Part shown: positions 17,511-27,079 of the stretch, piece after piece
Position numbering within the stretch: the stretch's first letter is position 1
Layout of the letters: each line of letters opens with the position of its first letter
Source: Advenella mandrilli
GTDB taxonomy: Bacteria; Pseudomonadota; Gammaproteobacteria; Burkholderiales; Burkholderiaceae_B
Assembly: GCF_016595155.1 (NCBI RefSeq)
Contig: NZ_JAENGP010000013.1
Coordinates: 1 to 64,000, forward strand
Reading direction: 5' to 3'
Length of the DNA stretch: 64,000 bases
Made by a program: the position numbers and the translations under genes
The notes under the pieces: model-generated
Told to the model about the DNA's origin: nothing
Seen by the model: the letters and a program-made list of their open reading frames with translations, nothing else
Database searches by the model: none

Positions 17511-18674
17511 ATGGCTCAAAACGATTTTTTATTTACTTCCGAGTCTGTTTCTGAAGGTCACCCCGACAAGGTGTCTGACCAGATTTCCGATGCCATCCTG
17601 GATGCCATTCTTACCGAAGACCCGACGGCCCGGGTTGCTGCCGAAACCTTGTGCAATACCGGCCTGGTCGTGTTGGCCGGTGAAATCACGACAACGGCAA
17701 ACATTGATTATATCCAGGTTGCCCGCGATACGATTAAACGCATTGGCTACGACAATACCGCTTATGGTATTGATTACAAAGGTTGTGCCGTGCTGGTTGC
17801 CTATGACAAGCAATCACCCGATATCGCCCAGGGCGTGGATCGCAGTCCTGATGAAATCCTTAACCAGGGTGCCGGTGACCAGGGCTTAATGTTTGGCTAT
17901 GCCTGCGATGAAACACCCGACCTGATGCCCGCCCCTATCTGGTATGCCCACCGTCTGGTGCAGCGCCAAAGCGAATTGCGCAAAGACGGCCGCCTGCCAT
18001 GGTTGCGTCCCGATGCCAAGTCACAGGTTACCTTCCGCTATATTGACGGTAAACCGGCAGAAGTGGATACGGTGGTGCTGTCTACCCAACATGCCCCTGA
18101 AATTTCACAATCTTCCATTCGCGAAGCGGTGATTGAAGATATTATCAAGCCCAGTTTTCCTGAAGGCCTGATTACCCCCAAAACCAAATTCCTGGTGAAC
18201 CCAACCGGTATTTTCGTGATTGGCGGTCCGCAGGGTGACTGTGGTCTGACCGGGCGCAAGATCATTGTGGATACCTATGGTGGTGCCTGCCCGCACGGCG
18301 GTGGTGCTTTCTCGGGTAAAGACCCTTCAAAGGTAGACCGTTCGGCCGCCTATGCGGCCCGTTATGTAGCCAAGAACATTGTGGCCGCAGGCCTGGCACG
18401 CCAGTGCCAGGTCCAGGTCAGTTATGCGATTGGCGTGGCCGAACCCATTAATATCACGGTTTATACCGAAGGCACTGGCGTTATCCCCGATGACGAAATC
18501 GCCTTGCTGGTGCGTGAGCATTTTGACCTGCGTCCACGCGGTATTGTGCAAATGCTGGACCTGTTGCGACCTATTTACAGCAAAACCGCTGCTTACGGTC
18601 ACTTTGGCCGCGCCGAGCCCGAATTCAGCTGGGAAGCCACCGACAAGGTCAATGCACTGAAAAACGCCCGTTAA
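17511..18674 (+). CDS. metK: S-adenosylmethionine synthetase
   Basis: A 387-residue enzyme that makes S-adenosylmethionine from methionine and [21 protein letters not shown] at the N-terminus, [16 protein letters not shown] and the P-loop-like [19 protein letters not shown] are canonical. The ATG follows AAAAGGACGC. It has its own terminator at 18691 and starts the activated methyl cycle block completed by ahcY and metF downstream. Confidence 0.98.
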   Translation: MAQNDFLFTSESVSEGHPDKVSDQISDAILDAILTEDPTARVAAETLCNTGLVVLAGEITTTANIDYIQVARDTIKRIGYDNTAYGIDYKGCAVLVAYDKQSPDIAQGVDRSPDEILNQGAGDQGLMFGYACDETPDLMPAPIWYAHRLVQRQSELRKDGRLPWLRPDAKSQVTFRYIDGKPAEVDTVVLSTQHAPEISQSSIREAVIEDIIKPSFPEGLITPKTKFLVNPTGIFVIGGPQGDCGLTGRKIIVDTYGGACPHGGGAFSGKDPSKVDRSAAYAARYVAKNIVAAGLARQCQVQVSYAIGVAEPINITVYTEGTGVIPDDEIALLVREHFDLRPRGIVQMLDLLRPIYSKTAAYGHFGRAEPEFSWEATDKVNALKNAR

Positions 18675-18690
18675 CGGGTTCATGCAAAGG

Positions 18691-18724
18691 GTGTTTTGCC
18701 ATCTTTGGTGGCGAGACACTTTTT
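18691..18724 (+). terminator. Rho-independent terminator after metK
   Basis: GTGTTTTGCCA (18691-18701) pairs with TGGCGAGACAC (18709-18719), including G-U pairs, with a 7-nt loop and five T residues at 18720-18724. Confidence 0.85.
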
Positions 18725-18765
18725 GAACTTTCAAGACCACGTTTGGGGTAAACTATTCCGAACAT

Positions 18766-18873
18766 TTCCGAGGGGCGCTGCGACAGTTTTCCTGTTGTGC
18801 ATGATTGGGATCATGCGCTTAACAGTGCAATCTGCCAGGCTCGGAATACATTTTTTCATGTAACGGCGCTCAT
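18766..18873 (+). promoter_or_regulatory. S-adenosylhomocysteine (SAH) riboswitch
   Basis: The conserved SAH riboswitch core is present upstream of ahcY. TTCCGAG (18766-18772) pairs with CTCGGAA (18840-18846) as P1. GGGCGCTGC follows the first strand, GCCAGGCTCGG precedes the close, and TAACGGCGCTC (18861-18871) supplies the pseudoknot: GCGCTC at 18866-18871 pairs with GGGCGC at 18773-18778 (one G-U). The variable arm contains its own GCATGAT/ATCATGC hairpin. The class activates ahcY when SAH accumulates. Confidence 0.92.
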
Positions 18874-18880
18874 CATTAAC

Positions 18881-18940
18881 CTGCTTTGTAGTTGATGGTG
18901 AGACAAGCTCGCATTCATTACCAAAGCAGCATTTATTGGA
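18881..18940 (+). promoter_or_regulatory. Candidate expression platform of the SAH riboswitch
   Basis: CTGCTTTG (18881-18888) pairs with CAAAGCAG (18922-18929) to form a long hairpin, followed by a T-rich tract just before the ahcY ATG at 18951. This could be a terminator or a ribosome-binding-site sequestering stem that the ligand-bound riboswitch counteracts. The mode is inferred. Confidence 0.5.
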
Positions 18941-18950
18941 TTTTTTTACA

Positions 18951-20348
18951 ATGACTACTGCTGATTATAAAATTGCTGATATTTCCCTGGCCGGCTGGGG
19001 ACGTCGTGAGTTAAGCATTGCCGAAACAGAAATGCCCGGTTTGATGGCAACCCGTGAAGAATTTGCCGCTTCACAGCCCCTGAAAGGTGCCCGTATTGCC
19101 GGTAGCCTGCACATGACCATCCAGACCGGTGTGTTAATTGAAACCCTGGTTGCCCTGGGCGCCGAGGTGCGCTGGGCGTCTTGCAACATTTTTTCTACCC
19201 AGGACCATGCCGCCGCCGCCATTGCCGAGCGTGGCATTCCCGTGTTTGCGGTCAAGGGCGAGTCGCTTGAAGAGTACTGGCAATATACCCATCAAATTTT
19301 TGAATGGCCAGGCGAGCAGGCCAACATGATCCTTGATGACGGTGGCGATGCCACAACCCTGTTGCACCTGGGTGCCAAGGCAGAGAAAGACATTTCCGTG
19401 CTGGCCAACCCTGGCAGTGAAGAAGAACGTGTGCTGTTTGCCGCCATCAAGGCAAAACTGGCCACTGACGCGACCTGGTACTCAATCCGCCTGGCACAAA
19501 TCAAGGGCGTGACCGAAGAAACCACCACCGGCGTTCATCGCTTGTACCAGATGTCACAAAAAGGTGAGCTGCAGTTCCCGGCCATCAACGTGAACGACTC
19601 GGTCACCAAATCCAAGTTTGACAACCTGTATGGCTGCCGTGAATCCCTGGTTGACGGCATCAAGCGCGCCACCGATGTCATGATTGCCGGCAAAGTGGCT
19701 GTGGTGGTGGGCTTTGGTGATGTGGGCAAAGGTTGCGCACAAGCCTTGCAGGCCTTGCGTGCCCAGGTGTGGGTTTGCGAAATTGACCCCATTTGTGCCT
19801 TGCAGGCCTCTATGGAAGGCTATAAAGTGGTTACCATGGACGAAGCCGCCGACAAGGCCGATATTTTCGTAACGGCTACCGGTAACTACCATGTGATTGA
19901 CCGCAGTCATATGGAAAAAATGAAAGACCAGGCGATCTTGTGCAATATCGGTCACTTCGACAATGAAATTGACGTGGCCGCGATAGAAGACCTGCAATGG
20001 GAAGAAATCAAGCCCCAGGTTGATCACATTATTTTCCCCGATGGCAAACGCATTATTTTGCTGGCACAAGGCCGCCTGGTCAACCTGGGTTGTGCAACCG
20101 GCCATCCTTCTTTTGTGATGTCTGCGTCTTTCACCAACCAGACCATTGCCCAGATCGAACTGTTCACACGCACCGAGGCCTATAAAAAAGGCCAGGTCTA
20201 TGTGCTGCCCAAACACCTTGATGAAAAAGTGGCTCGTCTGCACCTGAAAAAACTGGGTGTACAGTTAAGCACGCTGTCACCACAGCAGGCTGACTATATC
20301 GGGGTTCCCGTAGACGGTCCCTTCAAGCCCGATCATTACCGTTATTGA
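18951..20348 (+). CDS. ahcY: Adenosylhomocysteinase
   Basis: A 465-residue NAD-dependent enzyme that hydrolyses S-adenosylhomocysteine to homocysteine and adenosine. The N-terminal [17 protein letters not shown], the Rossmann [16 protein letters not shown] and the C-terminal KPDHYRY are canonical. Length fits the bacterial form with the extra internal segment. The ATG at 18951 is used; an in-frame TTG 15 nt earlier lies in the T-rich leader. The gene sits directly downstream of an SAH riboswitch, so expression should rise with its substrate. It is followed by a PF04020 membrane protein and metF. Confidence 0.98.
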   Translation: MTTADYKIADISLAGWGRRELSIAETEMPGLMATREEFAASQPLKGARIAGSLHMTIQTGVLIETLVALGAEVRWASCNIFSTQDHAAAAIAERGIPVFAVKGESLEEYWQYTHQIFEWPGEQANMILDDGGDATTLLHLGAKAEKDISVLANPGSEEERVLFAAIKAKLATDATWYSIRLAQIKGVTEETTTGVHRLYQMSQKGELQFPAINVNDSVTKSKFDNLYGCRESLVDGIKRATDVMIAGKVAVVVGFGDVGKGCAQALQALRAQVWVCEIDPICALQASMEGYKVVTMDEAADKADIFVTATGNYHVIDRSHMEKMKDQAILCNIGHFDNEIDVAAIEDLQWEEIKPQVDHIIFPDGKRIILLAQGRLVNLGCATGHPSFVMSASFTNQTIAQIELFTRTEAYKKGQVYVLPKHLDEKVARLHLKKLGVQLSTLSPQQADYIGVPVDGPFKPDHYRY

Positions 20349-20361
20349 TCAGGAAAAACAG

Positions 20362-20393
20362 GCAATCCGGCTATCCTGAAATATCCGGATTGC
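20362..20393 (+). repeat. Hairpin between ahcY and the downstream operon genes
   Basis: GCAATCCGG (20362-20370) pairs perfectly with CCGGATTGC (20385-20393). No T tract follows, so it looks like an mRNA-processing or stabilising hairpin within an operon rather than a terminator. A smaller AAGCTG/CAGCTT hairpin follows near 20421. Confidence 0.55.
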
Positions 20394-20469
20394 ACATGCG
20401 TTACTATGGATTTATTGTATAAAAGCTGTCGTTAAGGCAGCTTCCCGATCCCGTTTTCTGGAGCAACAA

Positions 20470-20805
20470 ATGTCATTAATACTTACCTGGTTGTTGCAGG
20501 CATTGGCGCTGATGGTGGTTGCCTATATCCTGCCCGGTGTCACGGTTGCAAGTTTTGGCTCGGCCCTGGTGGCCGCTGTCATATTGGGACTGGTCAATAC
20601 AATTATTTATCCTGTCCTGGCATTCCTTACCATTCCCATTACCGTTGTTACCCTGGGCCTGTTCCTGTTTATCCTGAATGCTTTGTTATTCTGGCTGGCC
20701 GGCTCTATTTTCAATGGGTTCCAGGTAGATGGCTTCTGGTGGGCACTGGCCGGGGCATTAATCTATAGTATTATTTCAGGGATCCTTTTAAGTCTTTTGA
20801 ATTAA
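20470..20805 (+). CDS. PF04020-type four-helix membrane protein ('phage holin family' by name only)
   Basis: A 111-residue, very hydrophobic protein with four predicted helices: ILTWLLQALALMVVAYIL, ALVAAVILGLVNTIIYPVL, ITVVTLGLFLFILNALLFWLA and WALAGALIYSIISGILLSLL. The pattern NTIIYPVLAFLTIPITVVTLGLF is the PF04020 hallmark. The gene ends 1 nt before metF and follows ahcY by 121 nt, so it is embedded in the methyl-cycle operon. Despite the database family name there is no prophage context. Function unknown. Confidence 0.85.
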   Translation: MSLILTWLLQALALMVVAYILPGVTVASFGSALVAAVILGLVNTIIYPVLAFLTIPITVVTLGLFLFILNALLFWLAGSIFNGFQVDGFWWALAGALIYSIISGILLSLLN

Positions 20806-20806
20806 T

Positions 20807-21649
20807 ATGAGTTCGTTTTCCAAAGAGTCATTCAGCCTGGAGTTTTTTCCTCCGCGAGACCAGGCTGGACGTGAGCGTCTGGTGGCTACGGCCAAACAGT
20901 TGCAAATTATCAACCCGAATTATGTCAGCGTGACTTTTGGGGCCGGTGGTTCAACCCGCGAAGGGACGGCAGAAACGGTGCGGCTGTTTTCCCAGATGGG
21001 TTACGACGCTGCCCCGCACTTGTCATGCATAGGGGCCGACAAGGCCAGCATTTGCCAGATTCTGGATGCCTACCGTGCAGAAGGGGTTCGGCGCTTGGTT
21101 GCCTTGCGTGGTGATTTGCCTTCGGGCATGGGGGTGGTCAGCAGCGACTTGCGTTATGCCAGTGACTTGGTGGCGCTGGTTCGCGAGCATTCCGGTGACT
21201 GGTTTCATATTGAAGTGGCCGCCTACCCTGAAATGCATCCGCAGGCACAGGGGTTTGAGCAAGACGTAGAGCACTTTGTGCAAAAAGTTCGGGCGGGTGC
21301 CGACAGTGCCATCACGCAGTATTTCTTCAATGCCGATGCTTATTTCAGTTTTGTGGATCGCGTGCGCGCCAAAGGCGTGGATATCCCGATAGTGCCGGGC
21401 ATTATGCCCATTACCAATCACACGCAACTGGTGCGTTTTTCACAAATGTGTGGTGCTGAAATTCCGCGCTGGATCCGTTTGCGTCTGGCCGAATTCGGTG
21501 ACGACAAACCGTCTATCCGCCAGTTTGGTGCGGAAGTGGTTACTAAATTGTGCCAGGAATTGATTGATAATGGTGCGCCCGGCATTCATTTTTATACGCT
21601 TAATAATGCCGAAGCCACCCTGTCTATCTGGGAAAACCTGAGTTACTGA
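20807..21649 (+). CDS. metF: 5,10-Methylenetetrahydrofolate reductase
   Basis: A 280-residue FAD enzyme that makes 5-methyl-THF for methionine synthase. SLEFFPPRDQAGRERL, VSVTFGAGGSTREGT, LRGDLP and PGIMPITNH are MetF signatures; length is typical of the short bacterial form. Its location after ahcY links homocysteine production with methyl-group supply. ATG at 20807, 1 nt after the preceding gene. Confidence 0.97.
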   Translation: MSSFSKESFSLEFFPPRDQAGRERLVATAKQLQIINPNYVSVTFGAGGSTREGTAETVRLFSQMGYDAAPHLSCIGADKASICQILDAYRAEGVRRLVALRGDLPSGMGVVSSDLRYASDLVALVREHSGDWFHIEVAAYPEMHPQAQGFEQDVEHFVQKVRAGADSAITQYFFNADAYFSFVDRVRAKGVDIPIVPGIMPITNHTQLVRFSQMCGAEIPRWIRLRLAEFGDDKPSIRQFGAEVVTKLCQELIDNGAPGIHFYTLNNAEATLSIWENLSY

Positions 21650-21679
21650 TTTTGGTTCGGCACGATTTGTTTTTTAAGA

Positions 21680-21737
21680 GACACCGGTTGAAAGACCGGT
21701 GTCATGTTGACACCCCTTTGAATAATGGGGCTTTTCG
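21680..21737. terminator. Two hairpins between convergent metF and the cyclo-ligase gene
   Basis: GACACCGGT/ACCGGTGTC (21680-21703) is a perfect 9-bp stem with a 6-nt loop. A second stem of CCCC/GGGG with an A+T-rich loop follows at about 21713-21733, ending in CTTTT on the plus strand. Together they probably form the 3' end of the metF transcript, although the T tract is short. Confidence 0.5.
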
Positions 21738-21766
21738 TGCAATCCGGTGCCAGTTCGCGAGTCCAA

Positions 21767-22357
21767 TTATTTAAGCGGTGCATGCAGCCCGGATGGCGTC
21801 AGGATATAGTCAAGCGGGATATCATGCGACTCGGGCGTATAGGGTACGGTAATTTCCCCTTCATCCCAGGCAATGCCGATTTTGATGAAGGTATGTCCTT
21901 TTTCGTGCAACTTTGCCAGGGTGCGGTCATAATAGCCTTTGCCATAGCCAATTCGGTGTCCATCGCGGGTAAAACCCAGGGTGGGTACCAGTATGATATC
22001 GGCAGGCAGCGATTTTTCACTTAACTGCGGCTCGGGTATATTGAATTTGCCGGGGTGTAATGGTGTTGTTGCCGTCCATCGATAAAATTCCAGTGAACTG
22101 TCCGGTTTTGTGATGCGGGGCAGGCTAAGTTCATGGCCCTGCCGGTCCAGTTCGGTTAGCAGGGGGATCAGGTCAGGTTCTTCTTTGATGGGCCAGAATC
22201 CGGCAATCTTGCATGTAGGTTGCGGATGCCTGGTGACAAACTGGCTGAACCACGTCATGAAGTGCTGCCGTATTTGCTCACTGTATTTTTCACGGGTTAA
22301 TGCCGTCAATGCCTGGCGGGAAGCCGTTAGCCATTTACGTATTTCCTGATTGTTCAT
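21767..22357 (-). CDS. 5-Formyltetrahydrofolate cyclo-ligase
   Basis: A 196-residue enzyme of the YgfA/MTHFS family that recycles 5-formyl-THF to 5,10-methenyl-THF. The GYGKGYYDRTLA motif and LVPTLGFTRDGHRIGYG are diagnostic. The ATG at 22357 (MNNQEIRKWL) is preferred over 22381, which would collide with the divergent slt leader. Being convergent with metF places two folate genes side by side. No 6S RNA gene, often linked to this gene in proteobacteria, fits the short upstream gap. Confidence 0.93.
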   Translation of the reverse strand: MNNQEIRKWLTASRQALTALTREKYSEQIRQHFMTWFSQFVTRHPQPTCKIAGFWPIKEEPDLIPLLTELDRQGHELSLPRITKPDSSLEFYRWTATTPLHPGKFNIPEPQLSEKSLPADIILVPTLGFTRDGHRIGYGKGYYDRTLAKLHEKGHTFIKIGIAWDEGEITVPYTPESHDIPLDYILTPSGLHAPLK

Positions 22358-22404
22358 GCGTGCGGATCGGGTTAAGTTCATAGGTACCGGTTTAGGGGAT
22401 CAAA

Positions 22405-24465
22405 ATGACAGAAAGTAATTATTCAAGAAAAACAAGAATAACACGTTGGAGCATATTCAAGAAACAGGCGTCCCGTTGGCAGATGGGCATGCTTCCGCTG
22501 CTGTTATTGTTAAGCGGCTGTGCCGAAACGTCCACGTCGGCCGCTGAAAAGAAAACTGAAGGCAAGCTTGCGTCATCTGTGCAGCAATCTTACGGCCCGC
22601 CGGCACAAGTGCCGGCCGCTTCACGCAATGCCGTGATGGCGGCCCATGAGGCCATGCAGGCAAAAAACTGGGCGCAATTGCCCGCACTGGCCCAGCAGGC
22701 CCGTGCCGATCAGGAACTGGGTGAATACCCCATGTTCTGGTACTTGCGCAACCAGATCAGAAGCCGGTCCGAATCGATTCCCGCGGGTGAAATTCTGGCT
22801 TTTCTTGAAAAAAGCCAGAATCCTTATTTGCATGAGCGTTTGAAAGCCGACTGGATACTAGAAGCAGCGCGCACTGGGGACTTTGCTACAGTGCGTCAAT
22901 TAGGCAATGTGGATTTGAACAATTCACAGGTGAATTGTGCCATTTTGCATGCCCGGCATATGGGTAATAGCCGTGTTGGCGCCAGCCAGGCACTAGAGGC
23001 CTTCAGACCTGGCAATGCCTGCTGGGACATGATGAGACAGCTGTCTGCTGCCAATGTGCTGCAATGGGAACACATCCAGCCCCTGTTGCGTGATGACATA
23101 GAATACGACAATAAGGCAAATGCCCGGCGTTACGCGGTCATGCTGTTCAGTCCTGCGCAAATGAAAGATTATGATGCCTTAATAGCCAATCCTAAAGCCT
23201 GGTTGTCAGGTCAAAGCGGCAAGGCACAAAGCCAGGAGCAGGAAGAATTAAGAACACTGGCATTCAGCCGTTTGGCCAGACAAGATCGTGAGGGTGGTTA
23301 TGCATTTTTGCAAAGTACCGGCAATACACTGGTTTCCGCTAAAAACCGGCAGTGGATCCTGACTCAGTTTGGCCTGGTTTCCGTACTGAACCTGGAGGAC
23401 CGCTCGGACCAATGGTACCGTCAGGCCGGAGAAGGCTTTCGTTTAAGCGAATATAACCATGCCTGGCGAGTACGGGCGGCTTTGCGCCAGCCAACCATAG
23501 ACTGGCCATGGGTGGCCAAAACCATTGGCATGATGCCGCCAGCGCAACAGCAGGAGCCCGTCTGGACGTACTGGACAGCCAGGGCCCAGCAAGCCATGGG
23601 TAACACGGCAGCTGCCCGCAAGGGGTTTGAAACGGTTGCCAATGACGATCATGGTTTCTACGGACAACTGGCGACTGAAGCATTGGGTCGCAAGATTACG
23701 CTGCCACTGCAGGCGCCCGCCAGCAATGCCGCCGAGCTGGCGCAGATCAAACAGAACCGGGGTTTGCAGCGTGCTGTCAGCCTGTTTAATTTAGACTGGC
23801 GACCCGAAGCGGTTGCCGAATGGAATTTTGCCATCAAGAGCCTGAATGACCGGGAACTGATGGCCGCTGCCGAATGGGCGGTGCAGGAAAGTGTCTATGA
23901 TCGGGCCATTAACACCTCTTTGTTAACCCAAGGCGATATCAATTTCAGGCAGCGCTTTCTGGCGCCCTTCGAGGGCAAGGTGGGCCAACAGGCCAGGAAC
24001 GTGGGGCTTGACCCCGCCTGGGTATATGGCCTTATCCGGCAGGAATCCCGTTTTGTGCCGGTAGCCCGTTCGCGGGTGGGGGCGGCCGGCCTGATGCAGG
24101 TTATGCCCGGGACGGCAAAAATGGTTGCCAAAAAGATTGGCATGTCCGATTTTTCAATGAGTGATGTTAATGAGTTTGACACCAATACGCGGTTGGGTAC
24201 TTCCTACCTGAGCATGGTGAAAAGTGACCTTGGCAATTCCGAGGTGTTGGCCACGGCTGGCTATAATGCCGGACCGAACCGTCCCAAGCGCTGGCGCAGC
24301 AGTTTATCGGGGCCGGTGGAAGGTGCCATTTTTGCAGAAACCATTCCCTTTACCGAAACCCGGCTTTACGTAAAGCATGTCATGTCCAACGCCACCTGGT
24401 ATGCCACCCTGTTTACCGGACAGCCCCAATCATTGGTGCAGCGCCTGGGTACGGTTACACCCTAG
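22405..24465 (+). CDS. slt: Soluble-type lytic murein transglycosylase with lipoprotein signal
   Basis: A 686-residue periplasmic lytic transglycosylase. The N-terminus carries a hydrophobic stretch ending in LLLLLSGCAE, a lipobox, so it is probably membrane-anchored rather than soluble. A long alpha-superhelical region (about 80-520) precedes the catalytic SLT domain, with the catalytic Glu547 in GLIRQESRFVP and the motifs AAGLMQVMPGTAK and TAGYNAGP. It is followed 21 nt later by cca on the same strand. Confidence 0.94.
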   Translation: MTESNYSRKTRITRWSIFKKQASRWQMGMLPLLLLLSGCAETSTSAAEKKTEGKLASSVQQSYGPPAQVPAASRNAVMAAHEAMQAKNWAQLPALAQQARADQELGEYPMFWYLRNQIRSRSESIPAGEILAFLEKSQNPYLHERLKADWILEAARTGDFATVRQLGNVDLNNSQVNCAILHARHMGNSRVGASQALEAFRPGNACWDMMRQLSAANVLQWEHIQPLLRDDIEYDNKANARRYAVMLFSPAQMKDYDALIANPKAWLSGQSGKAQSQEQEELRTLAFSRLARQDREGGYAFLQSTGNTLVSAKNRQWILTQFGLVSVLNLEDRSDQWYRQAGEGFRLSEYNHAWRVRAALRQPTIDWPWVAKTIGMMPPAQQQEPVWTYWTARAQQAMGNTAAARKGFETVANDDHGFYGQLATEALGRKITLPLQAPASNAAELAQIKQNRGLQRAVSLFNLDWRPEAVAEWNFAIKSLNDRELMAAAEWAVQESVYDRAINTSLLTQGDINFRQRFLAPFEGKVGQQARNVGLDPAWVYGLIRQESRFVPVARSRVGAAGLMQVMPGTAKMVAKKIGMSDFSMSDVNEFDTNTRLGTSYLSMVKSDLGNSEVLATAGYNAGPNRPKRWRSSLSGPVEGAIFAETIPFTETRLYVKHVMSNATWYATLFTGQPQSLVQRLGTVTP

Positions 24466-24486
24466 TCATGATGGGAGCTGGTTTAA

Positions 24487-25665
24487 GTGAGAAGTAAAAA
24501 AAACAATAGCCTGGAAGGCCTGGATGTTTATATTGTGGGCGGTGCGGTCCGTGACCGCTTGCTGGGCCTGCCCGAAGGTGATAAAGATTGGGTGGTGGTG
24601 GGGGCCAGCCCCGAAGACATGAGCGCACGCGGGTTTATTCCCGTGGGTGGTGATTTCCCGGTGTTTCTGCACCCTCACACCAAAGAAGAATACGCATTGG
24701 CCCGTACCGAAAGAAAATCAGGGCGCGGTTACCAGGGATTCACGTTTTATACCGGCAAGGATGTCCGCCTGGAAGACGACTTGAAACGGCGTGATTTAAC
24801 CATCAATGCCATGGCGCAAGACAGGGAAGGCCATATTATTGACCCTTTAAACGGACAGGCGGATTTGCAGGCACAGCTGTTCCGCCATGTCGGTGATGCA
24901 TTTATCGAAGACCCGGTCAGGATTTTGCGGGTGGCCCGTTTTGCGGCCCGGTTCACCCGGTTCAGCCTGGCAGAAGAAACCCGCCAGCTATGCCGTCAGA
25001 TGGTTGATAATGGCGAAGTAGATGCCCTGGTGCCCGAACGGGTCTGGAAAGAAATTTCCCGTGGCATGATGTATGAAAAACCGTCCCGGATGTTTGCTAT
25101 GCTGGCTGATGTCAATGCGTTGCCGCGCGTCATGCCGCAATTGGTCTGGAATCCGCAGATAGCTGCCTTGACCGATGCCGCCCAGGCATGGGGCTTACCA
25201 TTGCCATCACGTTTTGCGCTGGTGTGCCTGGGCTCTCCGGAAGTGCAAGCACTGGGCAAACATTTGCGCGTACCTAATGATTGCCTTGATTATGCCCGTT
25301 TGTTGCCACTGATTTTGCTGGGGCTGCAAGCATGGCAGGCGCAGGAAAATGAACATGATTTGCAAAAGGCGGATGATATCGTTGGGCTTATTGAGCGTTG
25401 CGATGGCCTGCGCAAACCAGAACGTTTTATGGATTTGATACAGGCCGCGGCATGTGCCGGCAAAACCGGTTTTCCCTTGCCGGATACCGCAGCCATACAG
25501 CATGGTGACGTTCCCGTTGCTTTCTGGCGTATTTGCCTGGAGCGGGCAAAAGATATTGATGCCGGTGCCATTGCGAGGGAATACGCAGGGCAAGCGGCTC
25601 AAATAAAAGAGGCGGTCAGAAAGGTCCGTGTTGAATCGGTTTATGAGTATTTAATTCAATCTTAA
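24487..25665 (+). CDS. cca: CCA-adding tRNA nucleotidyltransferase, HD domain degenerate
   Basis: A 392-residue class II nucleotidyltransferase that adds or repairs the tRNA 3' [56 protein letters not shown] and [12 protein letters not shown] match the E. coli enzyme closely. Around residues 235-275 the region that in E. coli carries the HTMM...HDLGKG HD phosphohydrolase residues is shortened and lacks His-Asp, though flanking RVPNDC remains. So phosphatase/phosphodiesterase activity should be absent. GTG start. Its stop overlaps that of the convergent methyltransferase gene. Confidence 0.93.
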   Translation: MRSKKNNSLEGLDVYIVGGAVRDRLLGLPEGDKDWVVVGASPEDMSARGFIPVGGDFPVFLHPHTKEEYALARTERKSGRGYQGFTFYTGKDVRLEDDLKRRDLTINAMAQDREGHIIDPLNGQADLQAQLFRHVGDAFIEDPVRILRVARFAARFTRFSLAEETRQLCRQMVDNGEVDALVPERVWKEISRGMMYEKPSRMFAMLADVNALPRVMPQLVWNPQIAALTDAAQAWGLPLPSRFALVCLGSPEVQALGKHLRVPNDCLDYARLLPLILLGLQAWQAQENEHDLQKADDIVGLIERCDGLRKPERFMDLIQAAACAGKTGFPLPDTAAIQHGDVPVAFWRICLERAKDIDAGAIAREYAGQAAQIKEAVRKVRVESVYEYLIQS

Positions 25666-26846
25666 AGCGTATGGCGACGGTCGGCTCGGGTGAAACCAAG
25701 CAAATCTTCGCCAATATCAAAGCCGATCGCCAATACCTTGAACAGTTCCCCCATTTCCGCCTCGGAAACCAGTTTTTGTACCGGGGCAATTTCTTTGGCA
25801 TAGCGTGCCACGTCTTGCGGGTCCAGTGCTGCCAGCAGGTCCATTAAACCGCAATTAAGCAGGAAATTGGCCTGGGAGGTATAGCCCAGCACTTCAAGGC
25901 CGCTATCCAGGGCGGCATCGGCCATGGCCGTAAAATCAACGTGGGCGGTAATGTCCTGAATACCGGGATAAATTAAGGCGTTGTCGTGGGCGTGATGGCG
26001 CAAGTGGCACATCAAAGTACCCTGGCTGCGTTGTGGGTGATAGTATTCCTTTTGCGGAAAACCGTAGTCAATCAGAATGGCCACACCTTTCTTTAGCCAG
26101 TTCCCCATTTCATTAATCCAGGCCTCTGCCTGCAGGTTTACTTCAGAAGCATAAGCAGGAAAAACCGGCATGCGGGCAGTGATTTTTTCTGCCATTGCCG
26201 CGTTCGCAGGCTGTTTAAACCAGGTAAATTCCCCTGCCTCGTTCAGGGAGACATGTTTTTCCGCCAGGGAGCCGTCTTCCTGCCATTCAAACAGGTTGAC
26301 GGGCATGGCATCCAGTACCTCATTGGCAATCACGCAGCCCTCAAAGTGTTTGGGCAGGGCATCAAGCCATTGCACCTGGCCGTTAAAATCAGCCAGTTTT
26401 TCCTGTTGTCGGCTTTTCAAATCGGCAGATAATTCAAGTATGAAATATTTGATAGCAGGGTTATTGAGCGTGGATAAAATATCATAAGCCAGCTTGCCCG
26501 TACCTGCGCCAAATTCAAGAATGGCGGTGGTGCCGCTTGCCTGCAGCACTTGCTTTATTTGCCTGCTTAACGTACGGGCAAACCAGGGGCTTAATTCGGG
26601 GGCGGTTGTGAAATCACCTGGTAGTCCTTGTGTTATGGCCTGATTCTGGTAATTGCCCAGCTTGGTATTGCCACTGGCGTAATAACCCAGGCCTGGTGCA
26701 TACAGGGCTTCATGCATCCACACCTGGAACGGAATGCTGCCCTGTTGGCCAATCAGCTGTTTTAAATGGGTAGCCGTATGGGTACTGTGCTCAAGAGAGA
26801 TGGGGTCAATGTCAGGAAAATGGTTCTTGCGTGGGATATGGGACAT
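25662..26846 (-). CDS. SAM-dependent methyltransferase of the MidA/NDUFAF7 family (DUF185)
   Basis: A 394-residue protein of the PF02636 family, related to mitochondrial NDUFAF7, which methylates an arginine in complex I. The SAM-binding segment [16 protein letters not shown] and [31 protein letters not shown] and [14 protein letters not shown] are family motifs. The ATG at 26846 gives a normal N-terminus; an upstream ATG would add 42 residues of unrelated sequence. The bacterial substrate is not established. The stop overlaps that of convergent cca. Confidence 0.88.
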   Translation of the reverse strand: MSHIPRKNHFPDIDPISLEHSTHTATHLKQLIGQQGSIPFQVWMHEALYAPGLGYYASGNTKLGNYQNQAITQGLPGDFTTAPELSPWFARTLSRQIKQVLQASGTTAILEFGAGTGKLAYDILSTLNNPAIKYFILELSADLKSRQQEKLADFNGQVQWLDALPKHFEGCVIANEVLDAMPVNLFEWQEDGSLAEKHVSLNEAGEFTWFKQPANAAMAEKITARMPVFPAYASEVNLQAEAWINEMGNWLKKGVAILIDYGFPQKEYYHPQRSQGTLMCHLRHHAHDNALIYPGIQDITAHVDFTAMADAALDSGLEVLGYTSQANFLLNCGLMDLLAALDPQDVARYAKEIAPVQKLVSEAEMGELFKVLAIGFDIGEDLLGFTRADRRHTL

Positions 26847-27013
26847 GATGGTGGAATCAATAAAATAAGCTGACACTATTGTATATAAAACATGATGCAA
26901 CAAAGCGCATTCCATGGCAGCGTTGTAATTGCGTGTTTGAAGGGCGATATTGTATTTTTTGATTTTTCGCAAAGCTACTTATGTCGATAAGATTTATATT
27001 CCCAATTAAAACC

Positions 27014-27032
27014 TATAATAATAATCATTATC
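27014..27032. promoter_or_regulatory. Fur box over the promoter of the imelysin operon
   Basis: TATAATAATAATCATTATC matches the 19-bp Fur consensus GATAATGATAATCATTATC at 17 positions. It also contains a perfect -10 hexamer (TATAAT, 27014-27019), so bound Fur would block RNA polymerase. The imelysin ATG lies 48 nt downstream. Confidence 0.85.
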
Positions 27033-27079
27033 ATTTGCGATAATTGATCAACGGTGTTATTTTAATAGAGATTTTCTAC

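Noticed and set aside
18936-18950. Alternative TTG start for ahcY
   Set aside because: It lies in the T-rich leader of the riboswitch and would add five residues foreign to the family.
20470-20805. Prophage holin
   Set aside because: The gene lies in a metabolic operon and no other phage gene is near; the family name is misleading.
22358-22404. 6S RNA gene next to the 5-formyl-THF cyclo-ligase
   Set aside because: The pair is common in proteobacteria, but only about 50 nt separate the ligase from divergent slt, too little for a 6S RNA.
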